A DNA stretch of 64,000 nt from Alligator mississippiensis (taxonomy: Eukaryota > Chordata > Crocodylia > Alligatoridae), in NCBI RefSeq assembly GCF_030867095.1, contig NC_081827.1:215197310-215261309 (forward strand), given 5' to 3'. The translations under genes and the position numbers were made by a program. Within the stretch, counting starts at the first letter, position 1. Every line of letters starts with the position of its first letter. Below, in pieces: positions 11,001 through 23,958 of the stretch. Below the pieces are notes generated by a model. That model was not told where the DNA came from and did no database searches. It worked only from the letters and a program-made list of their open reading frames with translations.

Positions 11001-13985
11001 TGTCACTGTACTGCAATGTGCCTGTACTTTGAATTCTATCTTGTTTTCCTGCAAGGATGGTACCTCCCTTGCTACCCTCTGCTGGACACTCATTCTTAGC
11101 TCTGCACACCTAACTAAACATAGTATTAATTGTTTCCATATGGCGCTGTTGCATCACCCTTTTCTGTGGCCCCAAACATGATGTATATTCACTATTGCCA
11201 TGTGATTCTTGGAGTGCTTTCAAGTGCACACCTAACCTTTTTCCTCAGTAACCTTTCCACTTGGTGATATTTTAAGAGCAGAAGCTTCTCAGGCCATTAG
11301 GATCATTGCTGACAACATACCAATGAGATTCAAGAAGGCAAAAATGAAAATGCAGAGCTCAGATGATAATTTAGGAGGTCAGTCATCTGGATGATTCTGT
11401 ATGGCACCAGCAGTAAATGACTCATGTCTCTCATCCATATGAAGCCTAGTTTTTTTAATTGAATGACATCATCATGTAGGAAAAGGACAATTTGAATTGT
11501 AATGGTCATCTCAGTGATTTAATTCTTCAACATTTTAGGTGAAAGCATTGTTATAATAATTCTTTTATAGGATATATGTATATATGCTTGAAGATGCATC
11601 TGTATTCTTTGTTTGTACATCTCCAGTCTTCATAGGCTGACTCCATAGACTTCGTGGAGGTATGTGGTTGCAACAAAGTGGTTAAGACAGTGAACTAAAA
11701 GCTAAGAGTTGTCTCTTGAGAAACAGTGCTGCAATCCTCAGAGACATTCCACTAACCAAGATGGCCTCTGACTGGAAGTGGGGTAGCATGTAGCCACAAG
11801 CCATCTGGCAGTTGGTTGCAAGTCCTAATTGGGGTTGAAGTTCAGCAAGACTGAGAAACCCCCTGGGTTAAGGTATCTTGTCAGAACTCCAGAAAAAATG
11901 GGTTTGAGCCCTGCTTTGGACTTGTGCCACAGGCTGCCCCATGTCAACCTAGATGTAGAATGGTGCCTGGTCTCACAGACTTGGGAATCAGAGGACAGTG
12001 TGATGTTTGCTATATCTGTCCTTTTATAGAAACTGGTATGCCTTCACTAGGCTAGCCTATTGGGCTATTTGGCTCAGGTGGACTTTTCAATTTAATGCAA
12101 TAATGTGTGGATTTTACCACTCTCTACAGACATGCACTACTGTGTCTGATATAGTGGTATGTTTTTGCCATGTGAAAAGGATTAACAAAAGCTGCTTTGG
12201 CAAATACAGGCATGAAATATTCAGGTTGTTTTCCTTCAGTTAAAATTCAATAAGCATTTTTGGTACTATGCTCAAAAATGCAGAATCTGTGAACCATTAT
12301 GTAATTTATTGCACTTAATTAACACAAACCAATACTTTTTATAAGTAATTAAATCAGCTGAGAGTGTTGCACGACTCTCCCATCTGTTTGAAGCAACAGC
12401 TAAATTGCAGGGCAATACAAATTAAAATATATACTGCTATATCTTATGCTTCTGAGTGTATGTCAGACTTGCACTGTATTGTATGCGCATGCATTTTTAT
12501 ATAAAATATGCAATTTAACTTATACATAGTATATACTCCTTCCTTATTCTGGTTCATTAGTTTTATTCTCACGTACATGAATGCTGAATCTGAGGAATGA
12601 GGCAGTAAACAATGCTGGCTTTTAATGACCAATTTAAGCAGTCTATCATCAACCTTGGCATTGGCTGAACTTGCAATTCAGAGATGTGATGTAATTGATC
12701 ATAATAAAATAGTACGTTGAAAAAACATATAGAAGTGGATCCTGAGTTATACAACATAATCCCACAACATTTGCCATCTGTAACATGTTAAATAGGGCCA
12801 TCAACTCAACCTGAATAAACAAAGAACAAATCAGCCATTGGTCATATAATCCAGAAGTGTGCATGTCCACCTATGAAATGACAAATTGTATATAAATAAT
12901 AAGCATTTGATATAGTTTTGGTGGTTTCTTAGTTTCCTTGTGTGATTTGCTTATTTTACTGACTCAACAGTCCTTGTTAGCTGATAGCTTTTGATCATTT
13001 TAATAGTTTTAGCTAAAGGTGAAAAAATAAACACCAAAATCCAAGCTTATACTTACATTATCTTTTGAAAACCATATTTAAACTTTCTTTACAGACTTAT
13101 ATTGGTTGAGCAAAAAACTTGAGTGCATCCTGCCCCCCATGAGTGCATATGCTAATTTGTTGGAATCAATCCTTGACCAGATACTGAAAGACCTTTGTGA
13201 TGTAACAAGATTTTGAACTTGTGGCAAATATGGGTTAATTATAACTGAGATTAACTATCAAAGTCTACAGCAATAGTTAAACTTGGGCAGCTCTTCCTAT
13301 CCATATGAATTTCAGAAATGTTTTCAGTATCGTCTATAGAGAAAATCTATACTCAAAGTCATACAGGATTGTTTTTTCCTTCAATAGCACAGATTTCTTG
13401 TAGAGAGGCTTTCTTTGGCTGATGTTGCACAATTTTTCATATGTTATGGCATAGAAACTATCCCCCTTGTCTCAACCTGGCACTTCTACACAGAAGAAAC
13501 AGACAATTTGTTGGACAGGGCTGGTACCCCTTCCTGCTGCCCCACTGCAGAATGGGTCCATTCACAAGACAGCTAGAGAGTGACAGAGTGAGGGCAGTGG
13601 TAAGCAGCTTGTTTTTTTTCTTTTTTCTTTTAAGGGAAAACTCAGAAGCCTGTGATGAGCAAATGCTCATCATCATGAGACTTCTTGCATGTGATATCAA
13701 ACAAATTTGTTCTGTATATTGAGACATGCCATATTCTGTTTCTCTCTTGCTAGAAAATAGGCTCTGTACCCTTTTCTTTTACTCACTATCTAAATAAGGG
13801 TCAGGCTTAAATCTGTCTTGAGGATGCTGAGGTTAGGTCTACATTGTACTTGAAGGTATGATTTTAATGTGGATAGATATGTCATTCTAGCACTAATAAC
13901 AGTAGTAGCTAAGGACTTCAGCACTGGACAGCACTCTAAGAACAAACCCACTGAAGACCATGGGTAGGTATGAAGACTCCTAAGC
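11001..13985. other. unique AT-rich sequence, no gene seen
   Basis: AT-rich DNA without a recognised gene or repeat. Frames of 60-95 codons are scattered on both strands as expected by chance. Confidence 0.6.
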
Positions 13986-14740
13986 TAGGAACAGAAGTTA
14001 TATATAAGCCGGTTTAAGTGATCAGAAACTGGTTTAAACTTGTAACAGAACAGAAGTTCAGTGCACATGAAACTGGTTTCAAAATGGCTGAAAGTGGTTT
14101 GAGATAAACCTGACTGACTGTAGTATCAGACTTAACTGATTTGGGTCACCTTCCTGGTTCAAGTTAAATCATGGTATCCCAGCATGCTTTGTACCCCTGG
14201 GCTGGGCTGGGCTAGGCTATCTGCTCCAGTAGAGAAGGATGGGGTTGAGGGGGACAGACAGAGGCAGGGACTTCGCCCCCTCCTCCCCCCGAGGCAAACC
14301 CTGGCTGGGCTCTGGGGCCAGGGAGGGGATTAACTCCCCCTTCCCTCACTTACACCCCCCTTCCCCAGAGTACAGACCTTCCCTGTCCTGATAAACTTAC
14401 TGAAAGTTACTGCTGGTTGCAACTGTGGACTACAAATCTGAGAGGGACCTGGAAGCAGGAAGAAGTGATAAGCAACCCTGCAGAGTCCTGCTTCTCTGAT
14501 GCTGGACTGCAAATCCCAGAGACCTCAGGGGCAGCAGGAAGAGGAAGTGTCAGACAGCCATGCTCTAGTGCCACCCCCCCCCACCTTGTGGCCCAAGCCA
14601 CTGCAGGCCTGTGGATGAATTTCCTGAATCGAAGGTTAATGTGTGTCCAATTGTTTCTCAGTTTAATCTTTGCAGCTTAGACTAACCTGCAGAGACTGAA
14701 TCAATTCATCCTCAGGCTTTGACATCTGTACTTATCCCTA
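13986..14740 (+). mobile_element. hAT-like element, TAGGGACAGAC family, copy 1
   Basis: It starts TAGGAACAG and ends CTTATCCCTA. The left end (GGTTTAAGTGATCAGAAACT and onward) and the right end (TAGACTAACCTGCAGAG) match the copies at 42060-43300 and, inverted, at 24335-25129. The core is shorter and GC-rich. Flanks TCCTAAGC and GATTAAAG do not give a clear target duplication. No transposase. Confidence 0.65.
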
Positions 14741-17640
14741 GATTAAAGCTAGCTAAACTAAAGTTAGCACTAGTACATCTACTAATGACACAGTCACGTG
14801 CCAGTGCAGTTTTACCCTTAGCAAGGGTAGAACGAATGTTGTTTGTACCAACTCTTGACACGGGGTAATTTTAATGTTTACATGCATTGAAATTATAATT
14901 GTGGGTGAAATCTAATCAAATAAACTGAATACTCTACCCAGGGAAATAATCCAAATAAGAGATAATTAATAAACTCAGAAGCAGTAATTCTGTGAGAGGA
15001 TGCGGAGTAATTCTAGATATATTAAATGTGGGCTTGTAATTTGATATGGCAACAAAAATTGTCAATGGATTTTTTTACTGCTGAAGGAAAGAGATAGCAG
15101 GAATATAATAGTCTCACCCTGCACAGCCCAGGTTCAGCTACACTTGTAATATTAGTTTAGCTCTGTATACCTCAATAGGAGACCAATTTTTGACAAATGG
15201 GAAAATTCAGAGAACAGCATCTAAAACCATTAAAATCCTGAAATGATTTATGAAGAAAGCTAAAATTTAGCTGGCTAAATGAAAATTAAAAGGATACATA
15301 AATGCCATCTGGATGTTTTGAAGATGGTTTTGATTTGATTGATTAAAGTGATACAAAGTAATTTAACAGGAGTCTTAAGAATAAATGTAAAGTTAAGGCT
15401 GTCAGAAAAAACCTGCCTGACCATGAGAATTATCAGCCTGTGAAGTAATCTCCCCAGGGAGGGAATGTCAGACTTATCATTTGATACTCTAGGGATGTGG
15501 ACAGACATAATGTTTATAGCATTTTAAGTGGCCTAAAACTACTATAAAAAGAGAGAGAACGTGACACACAGGATTTATTGCATAACAAATCAGCCCAATC
15601 CATATTAAAAAAGTGACCTGGGATGAAACAAGTATAATTCTAGGGTGCTTCAGTTTACATATGTCTTTTCTATCATAGCACAATAGGGAGTAGGTCAGCC
15701 AGAGCCATCTCACAATAGCAGTGACACAAACCAGAATTATAAGGACGCTCCAAACCATGCCCTGGACTAGGATCAGCCCTGGAAGAGCAGGAAGATCTAG
15801 GGGGATTCATCCCCCTGCCTGGAACAACCAAACAGGAGATGTTTCAGCTATTGAGACAGAACAGCTCAAGGTACCAATATGGGGGTGGACCAGCCAACCA
15901 TTCTGCCAACCATTCTGCTGACATCCTACCCAATCATTCTGCCATCATCTCTCCCAGTCATCTTGCCTTCTTCCTTTCAAAGCCTAGGCCTAGTCCACCT
16001 GGAGAGAATGCCTGCCTGAGAAGACATGAACCCTTTGTTTTAGCAGCATCACCAACACATGTCATACCTCCAAACAGTCACAGGTGCTTAGAAGTCTTTA
16101 ATATACTAGGCTTAAGACATGAAGACCTGCCTGAGGGTGCCTCCAAATGTGTATTTGATGGCCAATTGTTTCAGGATACTCAAAGCAGGAGGATGGGCCC
16201 ATGATCTTTTGCAGAGGGGGAGGTGGAGAGGTGCATACAGGGGAGGAGCCTGGTAGGAGCATGTGACAACCAGAGACCTTGTAGGATACTATCATTTCTT
16301 TGGCTATTAGGAGAATAGAGTGCTAATAGAACCTATTATGGTCTGATGTGTGGGGGTTTGATTGTCAGTTTCCCCTCCAAGCTAAGGGGATTTACGGCTC
16401 TCCCATTTGGCCTGTTCATGCCCAGTAGGTCTGAAGGGTTATGTTGTGTCCCTTTGGGGGAACAATTGAGATTGCTCTAAAAAATATTTTAGATCATTAG
16501 GACACTGTTCATTGTCTTGGAGTTTTAAGCTTAGCTGGCAAATGATTCAGTTAATAACAATTTAAGTTATCACTCAGTTGTGTCTCTCTATGCAAGGGGT
16601 AATATGGCCATCTCCCTTTCACCCTTTCTGTGAAGTTATTAAGCTGCACGTTGTTTATCCCTCCATGTCCATGTTCTGCCCACAATTGGTGGTTACCCCA
16701 ACATGGACCTGGAAAATAGGGCTAATAAGACTTCCTTACCTTCTGGCAAGCAGGATGAGGATAAATCCAGGAATGTTTTTAAGGCATTTGGGCACTAGTG
16801 TGAGGGGTAACACTAGTATGAAAGATAGTAACATGAAGCATCTAGACATAAATAGAGAAGAGGTTAGCCTACCAAAAGTCATCCTAAAGAAAACCAAGGA
16901 AAGGAGAAGAGAAGCAGAAGAGACAGGGAAAATGGGCAGGGAAAGAGAAATGGGTAATAAAGAAAAAGGAGAGAGAGAAATGTAATAGAAGGAAAATAAA
17001 ATAATAATGCTAATAAAGATTAAATAAAATAAGTGGGAAAATGATGGGGGTATGAAAATAGGAAATACGCAAAAAACATGAGAATGATAAATAAATAGAG
17101 AAAAGGAAAGGCATGCAATTTTAATCTTCTTAAAAGTTTAAATTATTTGTTTTCTACTGTATAATGAGACAGTTGAAGAAAGGTGAAAAGGCTTGGGACC
17201 AGCCAATCCTCTTCTAAGATGTGGCTCCTTTAAAATTAGGTTTGTAAAAAGAAACTCGGGTGGCTAGGAAGGGAACTTTCTGGAAAGGTGCTGCTAGAAT
17301 TTCCAGCCAGAAGGTCTTGGAGACTGAAGCATGCAAGTGGCAGAACCTGTTCTGCTCCTCAGGTAAGAAACTTGGTAGGAGTAGGAAACTGGTGGATGAG
17401 AAGCCTTAACTATACTGGTTGCAAAGGACTAGTTGTGAGCATGGTGGGTGGACTCTTTGAATGTTGATGGCAACATAAGCTCAAAGGAATTGATCATAGA
17501 AAAAGTTGGAAGACTTTGTTTTCTGACAATAAATCATACCTTGAGAAGGATGCTTGCAACAACCAAGGTGTTGTGGTTGGTTTGATGCATTGTCATGAAG
17601 ACAGACTGGCTTAGCAATAGGCCCTGAAGCCACAATGAGT
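14741..17640. other. unique sequence with a possible LTR remnant
   Basis: Mostly unique DNA. At 15890-15945 an ACCATTCTGCC-type unit recurs three to four times. At about 16320-16715 the sequence ends in CCCACA followed by ATTGGTGGTTACCCCAAC and then a purine-rich stretch, faintly like an LTR plus primer-binding site. There is no gag, pol or env frame. A frame at 16578-16985 is low-complexity and not a gene. Confidence 0.35.
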
Positions 17641-18390
17641 CAGGGTTGCCAACTGTCCATAAATTTACAGGCAGACCATGAAAAAAATGGATGAAAATGC
17701 CTGACCATAACATCTGTAAAAAATGGAACAAACCTGAGCCACCAGGGCTTAATTAAAAATCCTTGGCCAGAAAGAGGCCAGAGGTAATCACTGAAGAACA
17801 AACAGAGCATAGCAGCCCCCACCTGGTGTCTGGGTGAGAGTGCAGCACCCCTGCATGGAGGATTCTCTCAGGGCTTTGTAGCCCACAGGAGACTCCAAAC
17901 CTCAGTAGCCCCCTAGCTATGTGCTGCTGCTGCATCTGGTAGCCAGCCTGTAATTGCTTAGCTGCAGGTAGACAGACAGTAGTCCTTCTTTAGGGGTCTG
18001 TGCTGGGAAGGGGAAGTGGGGTAAGACTGCAGGGTGGGTTGGGATGGGGCAGCCTGGTGCAGGGGCACCAGGGTGTGGAGTAGAGGACCCCTGGGGTGTA
18101 AAATCATTGTTGCAGTTGAGCAGGATTCCCAAAGAAGAACATTTTCTTACTGATGTTTGCCAACTAAAGGACAGCTCCATTTATTACAGACTTTACAGAC
18201 AAGCATTTTCAGCCTGGGTTTTCAAGATCTGCCTGTAAATTTATGGTTGGCATTAAATCCCTGAATTTGAACCTAGGCCTTATTCAGGGCCTGGCAAAAG
18301 GGTTATATTTACATGATAAAAACATGTGTCAGTAAAAAATGTGTCAGTAAAAAAAAAAGAAAAGAAAAAAGTCTTGGGTTGGCAATCCTG
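17641..18390. mobile_element. hAT-like element with 8-bp target duplication
   Basis: Termini are CAGGGTTGCCAAC and GTTGGCAATCCTG, flanked by CAATGAGT and TACTGAGT (6 of 8). The longer left terminal region (17645-17676, with ATAAATTTACAGGCAG) has its inverse at 18223-18250, about 130 bp inside the right end, so the right end appears to carry an extra terminal-like copy. The core is unique and non-coding. Confidence 0.7.
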
Positions 18391-20117
18391 TACTGAGTAA
18401 GCCCTATTATGTTGTGTCTATAATTATTTGACTTTTTTCTCTGAATAGAAGAATTGGAAGGGGAGGGAAGGGAAATGGACTTTATATTGTCATGATCTGT
18501 GAAAGTAAGAAATCTTCCAGATGACTGAAGTCTAGGAGAAGTAGAGAAGTATCTTTGTGCTACTGCTTACATTCTTCCAGTGCAGAATAAGAAATTGGAG
18601 AGAAGAACACAAGTAAAAAATGTAGTACACTGGGCCTCTAGTTGTCATTAGATGGTGTGTGTTTGTTTATACTGCCAAACAGACTTTAGTGTACATAATG
18701 CCACAAACAACCAGAAGGTAGTGGTGAATAACACCACTCTGTCAAGAGTAAAAGTATTGTAGTATGTCTTTTTCTGCACAATGAACAATGTAACCTGTGA
18801 ATTCATAGATAGCCATATTCCACTTCATCTAACAATAAACATTTAACTCAAAGTGAAGTGAACAGATTTATCATCTCCTTGATTTTCCCTTGGCATGCAT
18901 AACATCACACATTTATTCCTAGTTAACTGCTGCACAGAATATAGAATAGGTATCTGCCCCAAAGGCCTTGCAATCCAAAGGCATAACTATGTTCCCATTG
19001 ATTTTATTGGGAGCAGGAGCAGGGCCTAAATTAGACATGAGGACTCAAATTCCGCCCTCTAATAAACTTACTCAAGGCCTATTGAAATGGATGGGAATTG
19101 CAGCGGCTTAAACCAAATCTGACTTTCCCTTAAAAGGGCCAATCCAAACATCATTTTATAATATCCCAGAGAAGGCACAGTGGGAACTGTCAATCACATT
19201 TTGGCTGCAGGGCCACCCCTGAGAGGCTCTGCAAGTGAAGGATAGCAATGGAAGGTAGCAGACTTGGGAGGGAAGCAGCGTAGACAAGCTCTTAGGCTAG
19301 AGACAGTCATTCAAAAAGCCTGAGCATTGTGGTTCTGCTCACAGCCTGGTGTCTTATTTTAACCCCTCCTTCCTGAGATTGCTCAGTCTTGGACTCTCCG
19401 GTGGTATTTTTTGACTCTCGCCTGCCATGTCATGATTATTTTATGATGTTATTAGTCGGGAGGTGTTTCTTTTTTAATACTGCCTTCGGACCCTGGCAAC
19501 CTATGTGGGGATTTTCTGGGTTACAACCTCTCCTGTATCCCTTCCAAGTCCCACCCAAAATTTTTCATTGATTGAAACCACAGTCTTATTTGGGTTAAAC
19601 AGTTTTCTTTATTATTCATTTATCCATTTTTTCTTTACTTTTCAGGATTTATTTTACATCTACAATCAAAACACAGTTTGACAGACTGCTGTTACTTCAC
19701 GCTGCGTCAGGTAAGTCTTAATTTTAACTGAGAGGATTCAGCTAGATCCAGTCTCACTGGGTGTACAGTTTAGGAGTAATCATAACTTAACAGTCCAAAC
19801 AAGAATAGGGAATTCCTACTTTGACCTGTCTCAAGCATTTTTTTTACAGGTCGCCCTTTCTCTTGGCATATTCCTGCCTCAACACAGCACTCAAGGCACT
19901 CCTGCCTCTTTAAGGGTTTGAGTGAGTACTGTCGCTCAGGCTCTCTCGCTCCTAAATCTCTGTAGAGCCCGATTGGCTCAACTCAAAACCCAAATGAAAT
20001 AAAAAAACAACAAAACCAGCTTTTGCTGTAACCTGAATGACGACCGCTTTCCTTACCACATGATTGTCTCTGCTGGAGTTCCTTTGCTGCTCAGGTATTT
20101 CGTATGAGGTATTTCAG
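18391..20117. other. unique sequence upstream of the long CR1
   Basis: No gene recognised. A segment near 18990-19020 resembles a common degenerate amniote repeat (CCCATTGATTTTATTGGGAGC). It is unclear whether 19850-20117 belongs to the CR1 5' region, since I could not recognise CR1 sequence left of about 20118. Confidence 0.4.
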
Positions 20118-20964
20118 GTGAGGGAGCTCCAGGAGGAGGTTAGCAGGCTGAGGGGGATCAGGGAGGTGGAGGATGAAATTGACAGATATTTCCTTTCCCT
20201 GCAGGCCCAGGCACCGAAGGAAGAAGCAGCCTGGGGAGTGCCCTCCTCAGCAGTGGCAGACGGTCACAGCCAGGACCGGAGCAGCTCGCAGAGAATCGGT
20301 ACCAGCTTCTCCAGTTCGACTGGAGAACAGGTACGAGGCCCTGGCGACCCTGCAGGAGATGGAAGGAGAGGAGGAAACCCTTGGGCAGGAAGAAACACCA
20401 CATTCTTCAAACTCTGAACAGATCAAGAGATCCAAGAGGACCCAGAGGAGGAGGCAAAGAGTGCTCGTCATAGGCGACTCCATCCTGAGAGGTATGGAAG
20501 GGCCCATCTGTCGCCAGGACCCCTCAGCATGAGAGGTATGCTGCCTCCCTGGAGCAAAGATTTGGGATGTGACGGAGGTAATCCAGGCCAGGATCAAGCC
20601 CACCGATTACTACCCCATGGTCCTAGTCCATGTGGGTACTAATGATGCGGCCAGGAGAACCCCCGATCACCTGATGGCGGACTACAGTGCTCTGGGCGGC
20701 GTGCTGAAGGAGTTTGGTGCACAGGTAGTATTCTCTTCCATCCTACCAGTGAACGGACGCGGAAGACGGCATGAGAACTGCATCCGAGAGACCAACTGGC
20801 GGCTTCGGCAGTGGTGTCTCGAGGCAGGCTTCGGCTTCCTGGACAACGACCTGCACATCACGACAAGGGACATGCTTAGCTGGGATGGGCTTCACCTGTC
20901 CCCCAAAGGTAAGCGTGTGTTTTCTTCTAGGTTGGCGGATCTCCTCCAGCGGGCTTTAAACTAG
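20118..20964 (+). pseudogene. CR1 ORF1 remnant with SGNH-hydrolase (esterase) domain
   Basis: A coiled-coil-like start (LQEEVSRLRGIREVEDEID) is read in one frame to about 20240, then the frame shifts by one for the rest. A basic segment (KRSKRTQRRRQR) precedes the esterase domain. Catalytic blocks are all present: GDSI at 20473 onward (nucleophile serine), GTND at 20635-20646, and DGLH at 20884-20895 (Asp and His). A TGA at 20530-20532, probably from CGA by CpG decay, interrupts the domain. The natural stop is at 20962-20964. CR1 ORF1 esterases are thought to assist membrane or RNP interactions during retrotransposition. Confidence 0.85.
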
Positions 20965-21187
20965 GCTCGTCGGGGGGAGGGGAAGATGAGGGCGGGGGAA
21001 GCTGTGGACCACCAAACCATGTGGCACCCACAAGGACAGCCCAGCCTGAAGAAAGAGAGCATTGGGAACCTGAAAGCCATGGGGAGGCCAGCGCTATGGC
21101 ACAGGTAAGAAATGAGAAGGTAAGAATCAAAGGGCCCCTTGGGACTCGGAGCGGGGGGGGGGGGCAGCAAAGGCACCAGTCGCAGGG

Positions 21188-23958
21188 CTCAAGTGCCTAT
21201 ATACTAATGCTAGGAGCATGGGGAACAAGCAGGATGAACTAGCACTCCTGCTTGCACTAAACACCTATGACTTAGTGGGGCTAACGGAAACCTAGTGGGA
21301 TTCATCCCATGACTGGGCGGTACATATTGAGGGCTATAGATTGTACAGAAAGGACAGGGTGGGGAAGAAAGGGGGAGGGGTTGCGCTCTATGTCAGTGAG
21401 CAATATACATCAACCCTCATCAAGACGGAGTCCAAGGATGAGGAAGTAGAAGGATTGTGGGTTAGGCTACATGGGGGGCAAGGAGAAAGGGATTTGGTGG
21501 TAGGGGTTTGCTACAGACCCCCACATCAAGGGGAAGAAAGAGATTCGGGGCTCCTGAGGCAACTCTCGGAGACCATAAAAGCTAAAGAGGCGGTAGTCAT
21601 GGGGGACCTAAACTACCCAGACATCTGCTGGGAGTCACAGACAGCAAAGTCCCACCGCTCACGCAGGTTTCTAACCTGTGTACAGGACCTCCACCTGATA
21701 CAGGAGGTACACGGTCCCACTAGGGGGAATGCCATATTGGATCTGGTATTGGCAACAGGGGATGACACGGTAGCGGACCTCCAGATCGGTAGCCATCTGG
21801 GGGACAGTGATCACCTAATAATAGAATTCAACATAAGACGTCGAGTGGGTAAGGTAACTAGTAGGGTGAAAGTGCTAGACTTCAGGAAAACTGATTTCAA
21901 TGAACTCAGGGGATTAGTCAAGGACGCACTGCAGAGTAGGAGATTTGAAGAAATGGAAGCCCAAGAAGGGTGGCTGTGCCTTAAGGAAATGATCCTTCGG
22001 GCACAAAGCAAGACGATCCCCGAGCGAGGCAGCAGAGGGAAAGGGGCCAGGAGGCTTCCCTGGCTGACCAGAGAAATCCAGGGCAGCCTAAGGGCCAAAA
22101 GGGGAGCACATAAAAAGTGGAAACAAGGTGAGATCACTAAAGATGAATATACCTCCTCTGCTCGTGCTTGTAGGGAGGCAGTTAGGCGGGCCAAAGCTAC
22201 CATGGAGCTGAGGATGGCAACCCAAGAAAAAGAAAACAAGAAATTGTTTTTTAGATATATTGGGAGTAAAAGGAAGGCCCAGGGAGGAATAGGACCCCTG
22301 CTAAATGGGCAGAAACAACTGGTAACAGACAGGGGGGACAAGGCTGAACTCCTCAATGAGTTCTTTGCCTCAGTGTTCCTAAGTGAGGGACACGACAAGT
22401 CTCTCACTGGGGTTGAGGAGAGGCAGCAGCAAGGCGCCAGACTTCCATGCGTAGACCCTGAGATGGTGTAGAGTCACTTGGAAGAACTGCATGCCTTTAA
22501 GTCGGCAGGCCCGGATGAGCTCCATCCGAGGGTGCTGAAGGCACTGGCCAACATCATTGCAGAGCCACTGGCGGGAATATTTGAACGCTCGTGGCGCACG
22601 GGCCAAGTCCTGGAGGACTGGAAAAGGGCCAACATGGTCCCCATTTTCAAAAAGGGGAGGAAGGAGGACCCGGGCAACCATAGGCCAGTCAGTCTCACCT
22701 CCATCCTTGGCAAAGTCTCTTTTTTTTGAAAAATTATCAAGGCTCACATTTGTGAGAGCCCGCAGGACAAATTATGCTGAGGGGAAATCAGCACGGGTTT
22801 GTGGCAGGCAGATTGTGCCTGACCAATCTAATCTCTTTTTATGACCAGGTTACGAAACGCCTGGACACAGGAGGAGGGGTGGATGTCGTATACTTAGACT
22901 TCAGGAAGGCCTTCGATACGGTATCCCACCCCATACTGGTGAACAAGTTAAGAGGCTGTGACTTGGATGACTACACAGTCCGGTGGGTGGTGAATTGGCT
23001 GGAGGGTCGCACCCAGAGAGTCGTGGTGGATGGGTCGGCTTCGACCTGGAAGGGTGTGGGCAGTGGGGTCCCGCACGATTCGGTCCTTGGACCGATACTC
23101 TTTAATGTCTTCATTAGCGATTTGGACGAGGGAGTGAAATGTACTCTGTCCAAGTTTGCAGATGACACAAAGCTATGGGGAGAAGTGGACACGCCGGAGG
23201 GCAGGGAACAGCTGCAAGCAGACCTGGACAGGTTAGACAAGTGGGCAGAAAACAACAGAATGCAGTTCAACAAGGAGAAATGCAAAGTGCTGCACCTAGG
23301 GAGGAAAAATGTCCAGCACATCTACAGCCTAGGGAATGACCTGCTGGGTGGCACGGAAGTGGAAAGGGATCTTGGAGTCCTAGTGGACTCCAAGATGAAC
23401 ACAAGTCGGCAGTGTGACGAAGCCATCAGAAAAGCCAATGGCACTTTATTGTGCATCAGCAGATGCATGACAAATAGATCCAAGGAGGTGATACTTCCCC
23501 TCTATCGGGCGCTGGTCAGACCGCAGTTGGAGTACTGCGTGCAATTCTGGGCGCCGCAATTCAAGAGGGATGTGGATAACCTGGAGAGAGTCCAGAGAAG
23601 GGCCACTCGTATGGTTAAGGGCCTGCAGACCAAGCCCTACGAGGAGAGACTAGAGAAACTGGACCTTTTCAGCCTCCGCAAGAGAAGGTTGAGAGGCTAC
23701 CTTGTGGCCACCTATAAGTTCATCACGGGGGCACAGAAGGGAATTGGTGAGCATTTATTCACCAAGGCGCCCCCGGGGGTTACAAGAAATAATGGCCACA
23801 AGCTAGCAGAGAGCAGATTTAGATTGGTCATTAGGAAGAACTTCTTCACAGTTCGATTGGCCAAGGTCTGGAACGGGCTCCCAAGGGAGGTGGTGCTCTC
23901 CCCTACCCTGGGGGTCTTCAAGAGGAGGATAGATGAGCATCTAGCTGGGGTCATCTAG
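21188..23958 (+). pseudogene. CR1 ORF2 remnant: AP endonuclease and reverse transcriptase
   Basis: Endonuclease blocks in order: YTNARSMGNK (21200 onward), LVGLTET, GGGVALYV, MGDLNYPD and GDSDHLIIEF. RT blocks: SAGPDELHPRV, YLDFRKAFDTVSH, GVPHDSVLGPILF (the usual QG is changed to HD) and FADD at 23155-23166 (catalytic pair intact). The C-terminal domain ends LAGVI at the natural stop. Lesions: TAG at 21293-21295 (TGG expected), TAG at 22469-22471 (CAG expected) and a frameshift in the 8-T run at 22720-22727. Otherwise the frame is open, so it is fairly young. Confidence 0.92.

Noticed and set aside
16578..16985. 135-codon frame with a Lys/Glu/Arg-rich end
   Set aside because: The charged tail comes from a purine-rich low-complexity tract. 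No domain and no neighbouring exon signals.
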